DNA from: Deltaproteobacteria bacterium
Lineage (GTDB): Bacteria > Lernaellota > Lernaellaia > JACKCT01
Direction: 5' to 3'
DNA: 47,180 nt
Assembly: GCA_020845895.1 (NCBI GenBank)
Contig: JADLEX010000097.1
Coordinates: 1 to 47,180, forward strand
Position numbers and translations under genes: made by a program. The notes below the pieces were generated by a model that was not told where the DNA came from, did not search any database, and saw only the letters and a list, made by a program, of their open reading frames with translations. Of this stretch, positions 1-9,752 are shown piece by piece. Position 1 is the stretch's first letter. The number at the start of each line of letters is the position of its first letter.

Positions 1-90
1 GCCCCTTGTAGACCACAAGGTTAATAGGCCGGGAGTGTAAGCGCGGCAACGCGTTCAGCTTACCGGTACTAATCGGCCGTGAGGCTTGCC
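1..90 (+). rRNA. 23S rRNA, 3' end (partial)
   Basis: The first ~90 bases match the conserved 3' terminus of bacterial 23S rRNA: the stretches ATAGGCCGGGAGTGTAAGCG, ACCGGTACTAATCGGCC and GTGAGGCTT occur in the expected order (domain VI, helices 98-101). The gene begins outside the window. The 3' boundary is placed by analogy and may be off by a few bases. About 90 nt separate it from 5S, and no tRNA lies in that spacer. Confidence 0.93.
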
Positions 91-179
91 AGGCTGTTCT
101 TCGATCAAAGCCAGGCGATATGCACCCAATGCGGAATTCACTTGTCGAATTGGTTCTTTTTCAATTTCGAATCACGGTT

Positions 180-295
180 TTCGGTGGCTATAGCGGAGAG
201 GTCACACCCGTTCCCATCCCGAACACGGTCGTTAAGCTCTCCAGCGCTGATGGTACTGCACGAGCAATCGTGTGGGAGAGTAGGTCGTCGCCGGA
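180..295 (+). rRNA. rrf: 5S rRNA
   Basis: Conserved 5S core elements are present: TATAGCGGAGAGGTCACACC, CCCATCCCGAACACGG, TTAAGCTCTCCAGCG, GATGGTACTGC and GTGGGAGAGTAGGTCG. Bases 182-188 pair with 287-293 to close helix I, which sets the ends. The length of about 116 nt is normal. It follows 23S in the standard order and is followed at once by a terminator, so the rRNA operon ends here. Confidence 0.95.
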
Positions 296-310
296 TCCAA
301 ATTTCCAAAA

Positions 311-337
311 GGGCGGTTCGAAAGAGCCGCCCGTTTT
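311..337 (+). terminator. Rho-independent terminator of the rRNA operon
   Basis: A perfect 9-bp stem (GGGCGGTTC / GAGCCGCCC with one G-T pair, 311-319 with 324-332) closes a GAAA-type tetraloop and is followed by a run of T. It sits 16 nt after 5S. The remaining ~190 nt before the next gene show no clear gene or RNA. Confidence 0.88.
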
Positions 338-527
338 TATTCCGCCTCGCAAATCGGCCCGGCTCGAATTTCCGCAACGGTCCAGCAGGCGGTTGGCAAC
401 GGGCTCAAAGCCGGATAAAAATCGCCCACTCGCGCCGGCTCGTCGAAGTTCGCCCTTCATCCGGCGCGGGGATTGCGTTGTGTTTCGTTTTCGTCCGCCC
501 CCGCGGATGGATTGAGGGTGGCTCCCG

Positions 528-3086
528 ATGCGTTCGGTGATTGATTTTCAGGTCTCCCCCGCGATTCCCGACAATCTGCGCGTACTTCAGGATCTGGCGT
601 ACAACGTCTGGTGGTGCTGGAACCACGTCGCGATCGACCTCTTCCGGCGCCTCGACGAAGAGCTGTGGGAGAAGACGAGTCACAACCCCGTCGAACTTCT
701 CGGACTGGTGTCGCAAAAGCGTCTCGAAGCTGTCTCGAAAGACGACACGTTTCTGAGTCACATGGAAGCCGCGCACCGGAAGTTTCGCGAGTACATGTCG
801 GCGGGCGATACGTGGTACGCAAAGGAATTCGGCAAGGTCGCCGCGCCGCGATTCGCCTATTTCTCGATGGAATACGGTCTCACCGAGTCGATTCGCATCT
901 ATTCGGGCGGCCTCGGCGTGCTCTCGGGCGACCACCTGAAATCGGCGAGCGACCTGGGATTGCCGCTCGTCGCGGTCGGTCTGCTCTATCAGAAGGGGTA
1001 CTTCCGGCAGTACCTGAATCCCGACGGCTGGCAGCAGGAAAACTACCCCATCCACGATTTCTACAACATGCCGCTCCACCCGGTGACGAACGCGGACGGA
1101 ACGCCGCTCGTGATCCCCATCGAGCTATTCGGCGCGGGCGTGTCGGTGCGTGTGTGGAAAATCCAGGTCGGTCGCGTGCCGCTGTACCTGCTCGATTCGA
1201 ATCTCCCCGAGAACCCGGAGTCGTTTCGCCCGGTCACCGGCCAGCTTTACGGCGGCGATCGCGAGAACCGCATCCGGCAGGAGATCATCCTCGGCATCGG
1301 CGGCTACCGCGCCCTCGTCGCCATGGGGCTCGACCCCGACGTCTGCCACATGAACGAAGGACACTCGGCGTTTCTCGCGCTCGAGCGCATCCGCGTCGTG
1401 ATGAAAAAGTCCGGCCTGTCCTTCGAGGAGGCGCGCGTCGCGTGCTCCGCGGGAAACGTGTTCACCACGCACACCCCGGTACCGGCGGGATTCGACCTGT
1501 TTTCGCGCGATCTGATCGAAAAGTACTTCGTTTACTACGTGAGCGAATTCGGCATCACGACCGATGCGATGCTCGAACTGGGCCGCGAGGACGGCGCCGC
1601 GCAGGATGCGCCGCTCAACATGGCGTATTTCGCCATGCGCAATTCGACGTACATCAACGCCGTCTCGAAACTGCACGGGCAAGTGACCCGCAAGATGGTC
1701 GCGCCGGGATTCCACAACATCCCGCTCGACGAAGTCCCGGTCGTCCCAATCACGAACGGCATTCACATCCGCTCGTGGATCTCGCCGGACATGGCGGAGC
1801 TTTTCCGTCGCTACCTCGGCCCGGAGTGGTACGAGAACATCGTCGATCCCGCCGTCTGGCAGAAAGTCGACCGCATTCCCGACACCGAGCTGTGGCGCAC
1901 GCACGAACGCCGCCGCGAGCGCCTCGTCGCGTACATCCGCGCGAATCTGCTCGCGCAGATCAAGCGGCGCAACGGCACCAGCGAGGAGCAGCGCGACGCG
2001 AGCGAGGTGCTCGATCCGCGCGCCCTCACCATCGGCTTCGCGCGGCGTTTCGCGACCTACAAGCGCGCAAACCTGCTGCTGCGCGACCCCGAGCGCTTCG
2101 CGCGCCTGCTGTCTGATTTCAAAGGACCCGTACAGATCATCTTCTCGGGAAAGGCTCACCCGGCCGATCAATCCGGTAAGGACCTCATCAAGGAGATCAT
2201 CCACTTCACGCGGCGCCACGCCGTGCGTCAGCGCGTCGTCTTCATCGAGGACTACGACCTGGGCGTCTCGCACTATCTGATCGGCGGCGTCGATGTGTGG
2301 CTCAACACGCCGCGCCGTCCGCTCGAAGCGAGCGGGACCTCGGGGATGAAAGTGCTGCCCAACGGCGGACTCAACTGCAGCGTGCTCGACGGCTGGTGGG
2401 CCGAGGCGTATCGACCGGAGGTCGGTTGGGCCATCGGCGCGGGCGAGGAGTACAAGGACGCCGAGACGCAGGATCAAATCGAATCGAATGCGCTCTACGA
2501 CGTGCTCGAAAAAGAGGTGATCCCCGCGTTCTACGACCGTGGCCGCGACGGTCTGCCGCGCCGCTGGATCCAGATGATGAAGGCGTCGATGCGCGAGTTG
2601 TGCGTCGATTACAACACCGATCGCATGGTCCAGCAGTACACGACGATGTTCTACGGCAACTCGCGGCGGTTCTATCGCGAACTCGTGAAAAAAGAGTTCG
2701 AGGGCGCGCGCGAGTTCACGGAATGGCAGCACAAGGTCAAAGCGGCGTGGGAGAGCGTGCGCGTCGAGAACGTCGATTCGAACGGCCAGTCGGCGCACGT
2801 CGTGGGCCAGAATCTCGAGGTCCGCGCGACGCTGCATCTCGGCCCGCTGACGCCCGACGACGTGCATGTCGAGGTGTACGGCGGCCTGCTCGACGGACAG
2901 CACGAGTTCGGCGATAGCATGGTCAGCAAGATGTCGGCGACCAAGAAGCTGAACGAAGGCCGGTGGCTCTATCAGGGCGTTTACGAATGCCACCGCGTCG
3001 GCAAGCACGGCCTCACGATCCGCGTCATGCCGCACCACCGATTCTGCGTGAAGCCCCACGCCATGGGGCTCATCAAGTGGGCGTGA
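528..3086 (+). CDS. glgP: alpha-glucan (glycogen) phosphorylase, short bacterial type
   Basis: An 852-residue GT35 enzyme that phosphorolyses alpha-1,4-glucan to glucose-1-phosphate in the cytoplasm. It belongs to the subgroup with an N-terminal DUF3417-like region (residues ~1-110, LAYNVWWCWN and LWEKTSHNP motifs) rather than to the E. coli type. The core has FSMEYGL and SGGLGVLSGDHLKSASDLG near residues 110-145 and MNEGHSAF near 275. The PLP lysine is expected at K608 in EASGTSGMK, followed by the LDGWWAEAY signature of this subgroup. The ATG at 528 gives the family's usual N-terminus, with a weak GAGGGTGG upstream. It stands alone between the rRNA operon and the convergent trp operon, with only 4 nt separating its stop from the trpA stop and no terminator between them. 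Confidence 0.95.
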   Translation: MRSVIDFQVSPAIPDNLRVLQDLAYNVWWCWNHVAIDLFRRLDEELWEKTSHNPVELLGLVSQKRLEAVSKDDTFLSHMEAAHRKFREYMSAGDTWYAKEFGKVAAPRFAYFSMEYGLTESIRIYSGGLGVLSGDHLKSASDLGLPLVAVGLLYQKGYFRQYLNPDGWQQENYPIHDFYNMPLHPVTNADGTPLVIPIELFGAGVSVRVWKIQVGRVPLYLLDSNLPENPESFRPVTGQLYGGDRENRIRQEIILGIGGYRALVAMGLDPDVCHMNEGHSAFLALERIRVVMKKSGLSFEEARVACSAGNVFTTHTPVPAGFDLFSRDLIEKYFVYYVSEFGITTDAMLELGREDGAAQDAPLNMAYFAMRNSTYINAVSKLHGQVTRKMVAPGFHNIPLDEVPVVPITNGIHIRSWISPDMAELFRRYLGPEWYENIVDPAVWQKVDRIPDTELWRTHERRRERLVAYIRANLLAQIKRRNGTSEEQRDASEVLDPRALTIGFARRFATYKRANLLLRDPERFARLLSDFKGPVQIIFSGKAHPADQSGKDLIKEIIHFTRRHAVRQRVVFIEDYDLGVSHYLIGGVDVWLNTPRRPLEASGTSGMKVLPNGGLNCSVLDGWWAEAYRPEVGWAIGAGEEYKDAETQDQIESNALYDVLEKEVIPAFYDRGRDGLPRRWIQMMKASMRELCVDYNTDRMVQQYTTMFYGNSRRFYRELVKKEFEGAREFTEWQHKVKAAWESVRVENVDSNGQSAHVVGQNLEVRATLHLGPLTPDDVHVEVYGGLLDGQHEFGDSMVSKMSATKKLNEGRWLYQGVYECHRVGKHGLTIRVMPHHRFCVKPHAMGLIKWA

Positions 3087-3090
3087 TCCG

Positions 3091-3875
3091 CTAACGCCCC
3101 ATCAGTCGCGAACATTCGCGCGCAACGGCAGAGGCGACGTTTGCCCGATCCGTTTGCGCGGCGATCAGCCGGACCAACGCACTGCCGACGATAGCGGCAT
3201 CGGCCTGCGCCCACACCGCGCGCACGTGCTCGGGTTCCGAAACGCCGAATCCCGCCGCAATCGGTAGCGCGGTGAATCGGCGCAGGCGATCGACCATGCG
3301 CCCGAGCGACTCGTCCGGCGCGGCGCCCACGCCCGTCACGCCGAGCCGCGACACGAAATACACGTATCCCGTGGAGGCGTCGGCGATTCGCCGCAATCGT
3401 TCGTCGGCGCTGGTGGTCGCGGCGAGAAAAATCGTCGCGAATTCGCGCCCGCGCGCCGCGGCGATCAGGTCGCCCGCGTCCTCGGGCGGAAGATCGGGCA
3501 CGATCACGCCGTCGGCGCCCGCGTCCGCGGCGTCGCGCACGAACGCGTCGAAACCGTGATGCAGGATCGGATTGACGTAGCCCATCAACACGACGGGCGT
3601 GTTGTGCGTGGTGCGAAATTCGCGAATCATCTCGAAGATAGCGCCCATGCGCACGCCCGCGCGCAGCGCCGCCTCGGACGACGCCTGGATGATCGGTCCG
3701 TCGGCGATGGGATCCGAAAACGGAATTCCGACCTCGATCGCGAGACTGCCCGCGTCGGCGGCGGCGCGAAGAATCGCTCCGAAGGTATCGCGGTCAGGGT
3801 AGCCCGCCGTGAAGTACGGAATGAAGCCGCGCGCGTTCTCGCGCAGCGCGCGCTCGAAAGCCGCGTCGATTCGGC

Positions 3876-3879
<4 letters not shown>
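3091..3879 (-). CDS. trpA: tryptophan synthase alpha subunit
   Basis: A 262-residue TIM-barrel subunit that cleaves indole-3-glycerol phosphate to indole and glyceraldehyde-3-phosphate and passes indole through the tunnel to TrpB. The catalytic pair falls at the canonical numbers E49 and D60 ([15 protein letters not shown]). The phosphate-binding segments GVTGVG and AAGFGVS follow. The start is the GTG at 3879: it overlaps the trpB stop as GTGA, and the protein then begins VSRIDAAF, which aligns with family N-termini. A longer reading in this frame runs through trpB and is a shadow. It is the last gene of the trp operon and converges on glgP. Confidence 0.95.
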
Positions 3880-5066
<1,187 letters not shown>

Positions 5067-5077
5067 TTCGGATTGCT

Positions 5078-5701
5078 TCACCTCACTGCCTTGGCGTTCC
5101 GAATGAAATTCGCCACGGCCGCGATGTCTTTCACGCCGGGCGCGGACTCCACACCGCTCGACACGTCCACCGCGAAGGGCCGCAAACGGTGGACCACCTC
5201 CGCGACGTTGTCGGGATCGAGCCCGCCGGCGACGAATAGGCGCGGTCGCGCGATGCCCGCGAGAGCCTTGGCAAGTTCGATATCGAACTGCCGTCCCACG
5301 CCGCCGCGCAGTTTCGAGTCCGGCGTGTCGAGCAGAATCTCGGGCCAGGCGGCGATCGCCTCGTCGTCGGGCGACAGCTCGCGATCCACCGGAATGGCCT
5401 TGATGATCTCGGCGACGTCGGAAAGATCCTCGATCACATCGGGCCCTTCGTCTCCGTGGAGTTGCACCGCGTCGAGTCCCACGTCGAGCGCGATCTCGCA
5501 AATCGTCGGAATCCGCTCGTTCACGAACACGCCGACGAGCTGCACGTTGGGCGCGGCGTCGCGGATGCGCTTCGCGACGTCCGTCGTAACGCGCCGCTTG
5601 GATTTGGCGAAGACGACGCCGAGGTACTCCGCGCCCAGACGCTCGATTTCCCGCGCCTGCTCGGGCTGAGTCACTCCGCAGATTTTCACGCGAACACTCA
5701 T
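5078..5701 (-). CDS. trpF: phosphoribosylanthranilate isomerase
   Basis: A 207-residue TIM-barrel enzyme that converts phosphoribosylanthranilate to CdRP. The general base is C8 in VKICGVT, and the acid Asp lies in [19 protein letters not shown] and the C-terminal DVSSGVE are further family signatures. The ATG at 5701 overlaps the trpC stop as ATGA. It is encoded separately from trpC, unlike the E. coli fusion. Confidence 0.94.
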   Translation of the reverse strand: MSVRVKICGVTQPEQAREIERLGAEYLGVVFAKSKRRVTTDVAKRIRDAAPNVQLVGVFVNERIPTICEIALDVGLDAVQLHGDEGPDVIEDLSDVAEIIKAIPVDRELSPDDEAIAAWPEILLDTPDSKLRGGVGRQFDIELAKALAGIARPRLFVAGGLDPDNVAEVVHRLRPFAVDVSSGVESAPGVKDIAAVANFIRNAKAVR

Positions 5702-6480
5702 CGCTGCACCAACTCCCGAATTTTCGCGCCCGGGTCCGCGCTCGTGACAATCGATTCGCCGACCAAAATTGCGTGGACCCCGGCCCGGCGCACGCGCTCG
5801 ACGTCGCCCGGCGCGTGAATGCCGCTCTCGGCCACCAGCGTCGTTCCCGCGTCGACCTGCGCCGCGAGGCGGATCGTCGTGTCGAGGTCGACGACGAAAG
5901 TGTCGAGGTTGCGATTGTTCACGCCGATCACGCTCGCTCCCGCGTTCATCGCGCGCTCGAGTTCGCGTTCGTCGTGCACTTCCACCAAGGCCGTCATCCT
6001 GAGCGCGGTCGCGAGGGCGTGCAAGTCCCGAAGCGTCGCGTCGTCCAGCGCGCGGACGATCAGCAGCACCGCGTCGGCGCCCAACGCACGCGCCTCGAAG
6101 ATCTGGTAGGGCTCCAACAGAAAGTCCTTGCGCAGGACCGGCAGGCCCGACGCATCGCGCGCGAGACGGAGGTATTCGGGACGCCCCTGAAAGAACCGAT
6201 CCTCGGTGAGCACCGAAATTGCGTCCGCACCGGCGTCGCGGTAAAGCCGCGCGAAGTGCGCGGGGTCGAGGTCGGCACGCAGCACGCCCTTCGACGGCGA
6301 CGCCTTCTTGATCTCGGCGATCAGGGCGACGCCGTCGGGCCGCCCGAGCGCCGCGCGAAAGTCGCGGGGAGGTTCGGCGGATTCGGCCAGCGCGCGGATC
6401 TCGGCGAGCGAAACACGCCCCGCGCGATCGGCTGTCACGCCACGCACGTGGTTGCAGATGGCCGTCAGAATATCAGCCAC
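5698..6480 (-). CDS. trpC: indole-3-glycerol phosphate synthase
   Basis: A 260-residue TIM-barrel enzyme that closes the indole ring from CdRP. E56 and K58 in [12 protein letters not shown] are the catalytic residues. [18 protein letters not shown] and VAESGI are the usual further motifs. The start is the GTG at 6480, which overlaps the trpGD stop by 8 nt and gives [12 protein letters not shown]. The longer upstream ATG reading lies over trpGD and is rejected. The gene ends in an ATGA overlap with trpF. Confidence 0.93.
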   Translation of the reverse strand: MADILTAICNHVRGVTADRAGRVSLAEIRALAESAEPPRDFRAALGRPDGVALIAEIKKASPSKGVLRADLDPAHFARLYRDAGADAISVLTEDRFFQGRPEYLRLARDASGLPVLRKDFLLEPYQIFEARALGADAVLLIVRALDDATLRDLHALATALRMTALVEVHDERELERAMNAGASVIGVNNRNLDTFVVDLDTTIRLAAQVDAGTTLVAESGIHAPGDVERVRRAGVHAILVGESIVTSADPGAKIRELVQR

Positions 6481-8056
6481 GAGTGATCTCGATGAAGGTG
6501 TCGAGGACGCGTCGGGCCGAGCCGGAGTCGATCGATCGCCGCGCGGTCTCGATGCCGGAGGCCAGATCGGCGGCGACGCCCGCGACGACGAGCGCGGCGG
6601 CGGCGTTGAGCAGCACCACGTCGCGCCGGGGGCCCGTTTCGCCGCCCAGAATCGCCAGGGCAATTTTGCGATTGAGCGGCGGCGCGCCGCCTTCCAGATC
6701 CTCGGGGCGGCAGAGTGTGAAATCGAACCGGCGCGGGTCGATTTCGTATTCGGTGATCGCGCCGTCCTTGAGTTCGCAAACGCTGGTCGCGCCGGTCAGC
6801 GTGATCTCGTCGAGCCCGTCGTGGCCGTGCACGACCATCGCGCGCTCGGCGCCCAGCAGGCGCAGCACCTCGGCGAAAAACCGCGTGAGCCGCGGCTCGT
6901 ACACGCCGATGAGCTGGCGCTTCGCCCCGGCGGGATTCGTGAGCGGACCGAGCATGTTGAAAAGGGTGCGGATGCCGATCTCGCGGCGCGGTTCGGCGGC
7001 GTACTTCATCGCGCCGTGGTGCGTGGGCGCGAACGCGAATCCGAACCCGACGCTCGCGAGGGCCCGCTCCATGCGCTCGCTGGGCGCAGCGATGTTCGCG
7101 CCGAGTTCGGCCAGCACGTCGGCGCTGCCGCACTTGCTCGACACCGATCGATTGCCGTGCTTGGCGACCGACGCGCCCGCGCCCGCCGCGACGAAGGCGG
7201 CGACCGTGGAGATATTGAACGTTTGCGCGCCGTCGCCGCCGGTGCCGCACGTGTCGATCACGCCGGGCGACGCGACGAGCGGTTTCGCGAATCGCCGCAT
7301 GGTGCGTGCGCAGGCGGCGATCTCCTCGGGCGTCTCGCCTTTCTGGCGCATCGCGACGAGCCACGCCGCGATCTGCGCGGAGGTGGCGTGGCCGGACATG
7401 ATGTCCTCGAGCACCTCGCCCGCGCCGTCGCCCGGCAGGTGTTCGTGTCGCGCGGCAAGGCGGATGCCGTCGCGGATCGTCACGCGCGAACGTCCCCCGG
7501 TCAGGAAGTTGCGCACGAGTAGGCGGCCCTGCTGAGTGAGAATCGATTCGGGATGGAACTGCACGCCCTCGACCTGAAAGTGCCGGTGACGCACCCCCAT
7601 GATCTCGCCGTCGGGCGCGGTCGCGGTGACGATGAGATCCGCGGGCAGCGTGTCGCGGTCGATGACGAGGGAATGGTAGCGCGCGACGGTGAGCGGATTG
7701 TCGAGGCCCGTGAACACCATCTGGCCGTCGTGGCGGATGTCCGACGTCTTGCCGTGCAGAAGCTGCCGCGCGCGGACGATGCGCCCGCCGAACGCCGCGC
7801 CGATCGACTGGTGACCGAGGCAGACGCCGAGCACGGGGACTTTGCCGGCGAAGTGCCGGATCGCGGCGACCGAGATGCCCGCTTTGTCGGGGTCGCAGGG
7901 GCCGGGCGAGATCACGAGGCGATCGGGCTTCATCGCCTCGATCTGCGCGACGGTCAGCTCGTCGTTGCGAACGACGCGGACCGGCTCGCCTTCCTGCTCG
8001 AAGTAGTGGGCGAGGTTCCAGGTGAACGAGTCGTAGTTGTCGATGAGAACGAGCAT
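6473..8056 (-). CDS. trpGD: anthranilate synthase glutaminase fused to anthranilate phosphoribosyltransferase
   Basis: One uninterrupted 527-residue reading frame carries both functions. Residues 1-~190 are a class I glutamine amidotransferase that supplies ammonia to TrpE, with Cys79 in GVCLGHQ and His168/Glu170 in GVQFHPES. Residues ~195-527 are anthranilate phosphoribosyltransferase, with the [21 protein letters not shown] site, [19 protein letters not shown]-type motif and [10 protein letters not shown]. The ATG at 8056 is preceded by GGAGGT ten bases upstream, which overlaps the end of trpE. The same fusion is known from enterobacteria, whereas many lineages keep trpG and trpD apart. No stop or frameshift is seen at the junction. 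Confidence 0.94.
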   Translation of the reverse strand: MLVLIDNYDSFTWNLAHYFEQEGEPVRVVRNDELTVAQIEAMKPDRLVISPGPCDPDKAGISVAAIRHFAGKVPVLGVCLGHQSIGAAFGGRIVRARQLLHGKTSDIRHDGQMVFTGLDNPLTVARYHSLVIDRDTLPADLIVTATAPDGEIMGVRHRHFQVEGVQFHPESILTQQGRLLVRNFLTGGRSRVTIRDGIRLAARHEHLPGDGAGEVLEDIMSGHATSAQIAAWLVAMRQKGETPEEIAACARTMRRFAKPLVASPGVIDTCGTGGDGAQTFNISTVAAFVAAGAGASVAKHGNRSVSSKCGSADVLAELGANIAAPSERMERALASVGFGFAFAPTHHGAMKYAAEPRREIGIRTLFNMLGPLTNPAGAKRQLIGVYEPRLTRFFAEVLRLLGAERAMVVHGHDGLDEITLTGATSVCELKDGAITEYEIDPRRFDFTLCRPEDLEGGAPPLNRKIALAILGGETGPRRDVVLLNAAAALVVAGVAADLASGIETARRSIDSGSARRVLDTFIEITRG

Positions 8057-8064
8057 CGCGCGCC

Positions 8065-9537
8065 TTACCTCCGCTCCACGTGGCCGGCCGCGCCAAGCAG
8101 CACCATCGCCTTGTTGCGCGTCTCCTCGTACTCGGAATCCGGGTCCGAATCGGCCACGATGCCCGCACCCGCCTGGATGTACGCGCGATCGCCCTTCACG
8201 AGAATCGTGCGGATCGTGATGCACGAGTTCAGGTTTCCCGAGTTGCTGAAATAGCCCACGATCCCCGCGTAGGGGCCGCGACGCACCGGTTCGAGTTCCT
8301 CGATGATCTCCATCGCGCGTACCTTCGGCGCGCCGGAAACGGTCCCCGCGGGAAAGGTCGCGCGGATCGCGTCGAACGCGTTGCGCCCATCGCGCAGGCG
8401 GCCCTCGACGTTCGAGACGATGTGCATGACGTGCGAGTATTGCTCGACCGTCATGAACTGCGTGACCTCGACCGAGCCCGGCTCGCACACGCGCGACAGA
8501 TCGTTGCGCCCGAGATCGACGAGCATCACGTGCTCGGCGCGCTCCTTTTCGTCGGCGAGCAGGTCGCGCGCGCGCTCGGCATCCTCGCGGGCGTCCTTGC
8601 CGCGGCGTCGTGTCCCCGCGATCGGGCGCAGCGTCACGCGCCCGCTCTCGACCTTGACGTGCACCTCGGGCGACGCGCCGATCAACTTCAGGTCTTCGAA
8701 GTTCAGATAAAACATGTACGGAGACGGGTTCGTCGTCCGCAGCGATCGGTACAGGTCAAAGGGATCGCCTTCGAAGTCCACCTCGAATCGCTGCGAGAGA
8801 ACGGTCTGCAGAATGTCGCCGGCGCGGATGTACTCGCGGCAGCGCTCGACGGCTGCCGTGAAACCGGGCTTGTCGAAGGTGCTGCGCACGCCCTCGTCGC
8901 CGAACGGGGCGCCCCGCCGAACCGGCCGTTTGACGGTGCTCGTCTGAAGTTCGTTCGCGATTTGGGTGACCTTGCGCGAAGCGCGTTCCCACGCCGCCTC
9001 GGGATCGCCGTTGACGCGCGCGTAGGTGCCGATGGTGAGCATGTTCGTCACGCGGTCGAAGACCACGACGATCTCGGGAAACATGAAATAGAAGTCGGGC
9101 AGGTCGAGGTCGTCGGGGTTGACGGACGGAAGCCGCTCGAAGTCGCGCACGACATCGTACGACAGGTACCCCACCGCGCCGCCGACGAAGGGCGGAAGCG
9201 ACAGATCCGGCGCGGGGCGCTGATCGGCGAAGAGGTCTTCGAGCAGGCGCAGCGGGTCGCGGCCATACTCGACGTCGCGGGTTTCGGTGCCGGTACGGAT
9301 CGTCGCGCGGCCGGCCTTGCCCTTCACCACGGTCAGCGGATCGATCCCGAGGAACGAGTATCGGCCGATCGCGTCGCCACCCTCGACCGATTCGAGCAGA
9401 AAACTTTCGCGCGTGCGCGCGAGGGTCATGTAGGCCGACACCGGTGTGTCGAGGTCGTGCAGGATTCTCGTGTGAACCGCGACCAGATTGCCCTCGCGGG
9501 CGAGTTCCAGAAATTTCGACTTGTCCGGCTCGATCAT
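8065..9537 (-). CDS. trpE: anthranilate synthase component I
   Basis: A 490-residue chorismate-utilising enzyme that makes anthranilate from chorismate and ammonia, the committed step to Trp. The C-terminal chorismate-binding domain shows [28 protein letters not shown] and [15 protein letters not shown]. The N-terminal FLLESVEGG carries the LLES feedback-inhibition motif, so end-product inhibition by Trp is expected. The ATG at 9537 has GGGAG eight bases upstream. A GTG at 9570 would add 11 residues but lies inside the attenuator terminator hairpin, so it is rejected. It is the first structural gene of the operon. Confidence 0.95.
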   Translation of the reverse strand: MIEPDKSKFLELAREGNLVAVHTRILHDLDTPVSAYMTLARTRESFLLESVEGGDAIGRYSFLGIDPLTVVKGKAGRATIRTGTETRDVEYGRDPLRLLEDLFADQRPAPDLSLPPFVGGAVGYLSYDVVRDFERLPSVNPDDLDLPDFYFMFPEIVVVFDRVTNMLTIGTYARVNGDPEAAWERASRKVTQIANELQTSTVKRPVRRGAPFGDEGVRSTFDKPGFTAAVERCREYIRAGDILQTVLSQRFEVDFEGDPFDLYRSLRTTNPSPYMFYLNFEDLKLIGASPEVHVKVESGRVTLRPIAGTRRRGKDAREDAERARDLLADEKERAEHVMLVDLGRNDLSRVCEPGSVEVTQFMTVEQYSHVMHIVSNVEGRLRDGRNAFDAIRATFPAGTVSGAPKVRAMEIIEELEPVRRGPYAGIVGYFSNSGNLNSCITIRTILVKGDRAYIQAGAGIVADSDPDSEYEETRNKAMVLLGAAGHVERR

Positions 9538-9557
9538 CGCGCCGTCTCCCGAACCCG

Positions 9558-9588
9558 AAAAAAGAGCCACGGGGTTTCTCCCGTGGCC
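9558..9588 (-). terminator. trp attenuator terminator (arms 3:4)
   Basis: On the minus strand GCCACGGG (9587-9580) pairs perfectly with CCCGTGGC (9573-9566) around a 6-nt loop and is followed by TCTTTTTT (9565-9558). It lies 21 nt before the trpE start and after a Trp-rich leader ORF, as an attenuator should. Confidence 0.9.
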
Positions 9589-9644
9589 TTTGGCGTTGTC
9601 GTCTTGTCTCGCGCGGCGTTCACGGGCGTCCGTTTAGCGGACGC
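9580..9644 (-). promoter_or_regulatory. trp leader: 1:2 hairpin and competing 2:3 antiterminator
   Basis: Arm 1 (9644-9638, GCGTCCG) pairs with arm 2 (9632-9626, CGGACGC) around CTAAA, which includes the leader stop codon. The 3' part of arm 2, CCCGTG (9626-9621), can instead pair with CACGGG (9585-9580) in the 5' half of the terminator. After a 3-nt bulge, GCC/GGC extends this pairing by three more pairs. Arm 1 begins 1 nt after the second Trp codon. A ribosome stalled there would cover arm 1 and free arm 2 to block the terminator. A ribosome at the stop codon would cover arm 2 and let the terminator form. Confidence 0.82.
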
Positions 9645-9711
9645 GCCACCAACCCAAACAGAGGGGATTCACTCCCGATGACCGGGTATTCACTCGAACG
9701 CCGTTGTTCAT
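9634..9711 (-). CDS. trpL: trp operon leader peptide
   Basis: A 25-codon ORF, ATG at 9711 and TAA at 9636-9634, ending LGWWRVR with two adjacent Trp codons (21 and 22) three codons before the stop. Position and structure match ribosome-mediated attenuation: the Trp codons sit just before arm 1 of the leader hairpin. No good Shine-Dalgarno is visible. In-frame GTG codons 7 and 14 are alternative starts that keep both Trp codons. Confidence 0.85.
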   Translation of the reverse strand: MNNGVRVNTRSSGVNPLCLGWWRVR

Positions 9712-9717
9712 GTCGCC

Positions 9718-9746
9718 AACAAAACCGATTTCCCCCCGCGCGTCAA
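9718..9746 (-). promoter_or_regulatory. possible trp promoter
   Basis: TTGACG (9746-9741) is a 5/6 match to the -35 consensus. A 17-nt spacer leads to TTTGTT (9723-9718), a poor -10 match. It falls in the 41-nt gap between the upstream gene's stop and trpL. If real, transcription would start at or next to the trpL ATG, making trpL leaderless. Read-through from the upstream genes is the alternative. Confidence 0.35.
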
Positions 9747-9752
9747 GAGCCG

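Noticed and set aside
79-540. Several plus- and minus-strand ORFs across the rRNA region
   Set aside because: They overlap the 23S end, 5S and terminator and have no protein family character.
1125-3059. 644-residue minus-strand ORF
   Set aside because: It is antisense to the clear glgP coding frame; GC-rich coding DNA often leaves the opposite frame open.
8057-8488. N-terminal extension of trpGD back over trpE
   Set aside because: The true start is the ATG at 8056 with GGAGGT upstream and the family N-terminus; the extension is an Arg-rich shadow.
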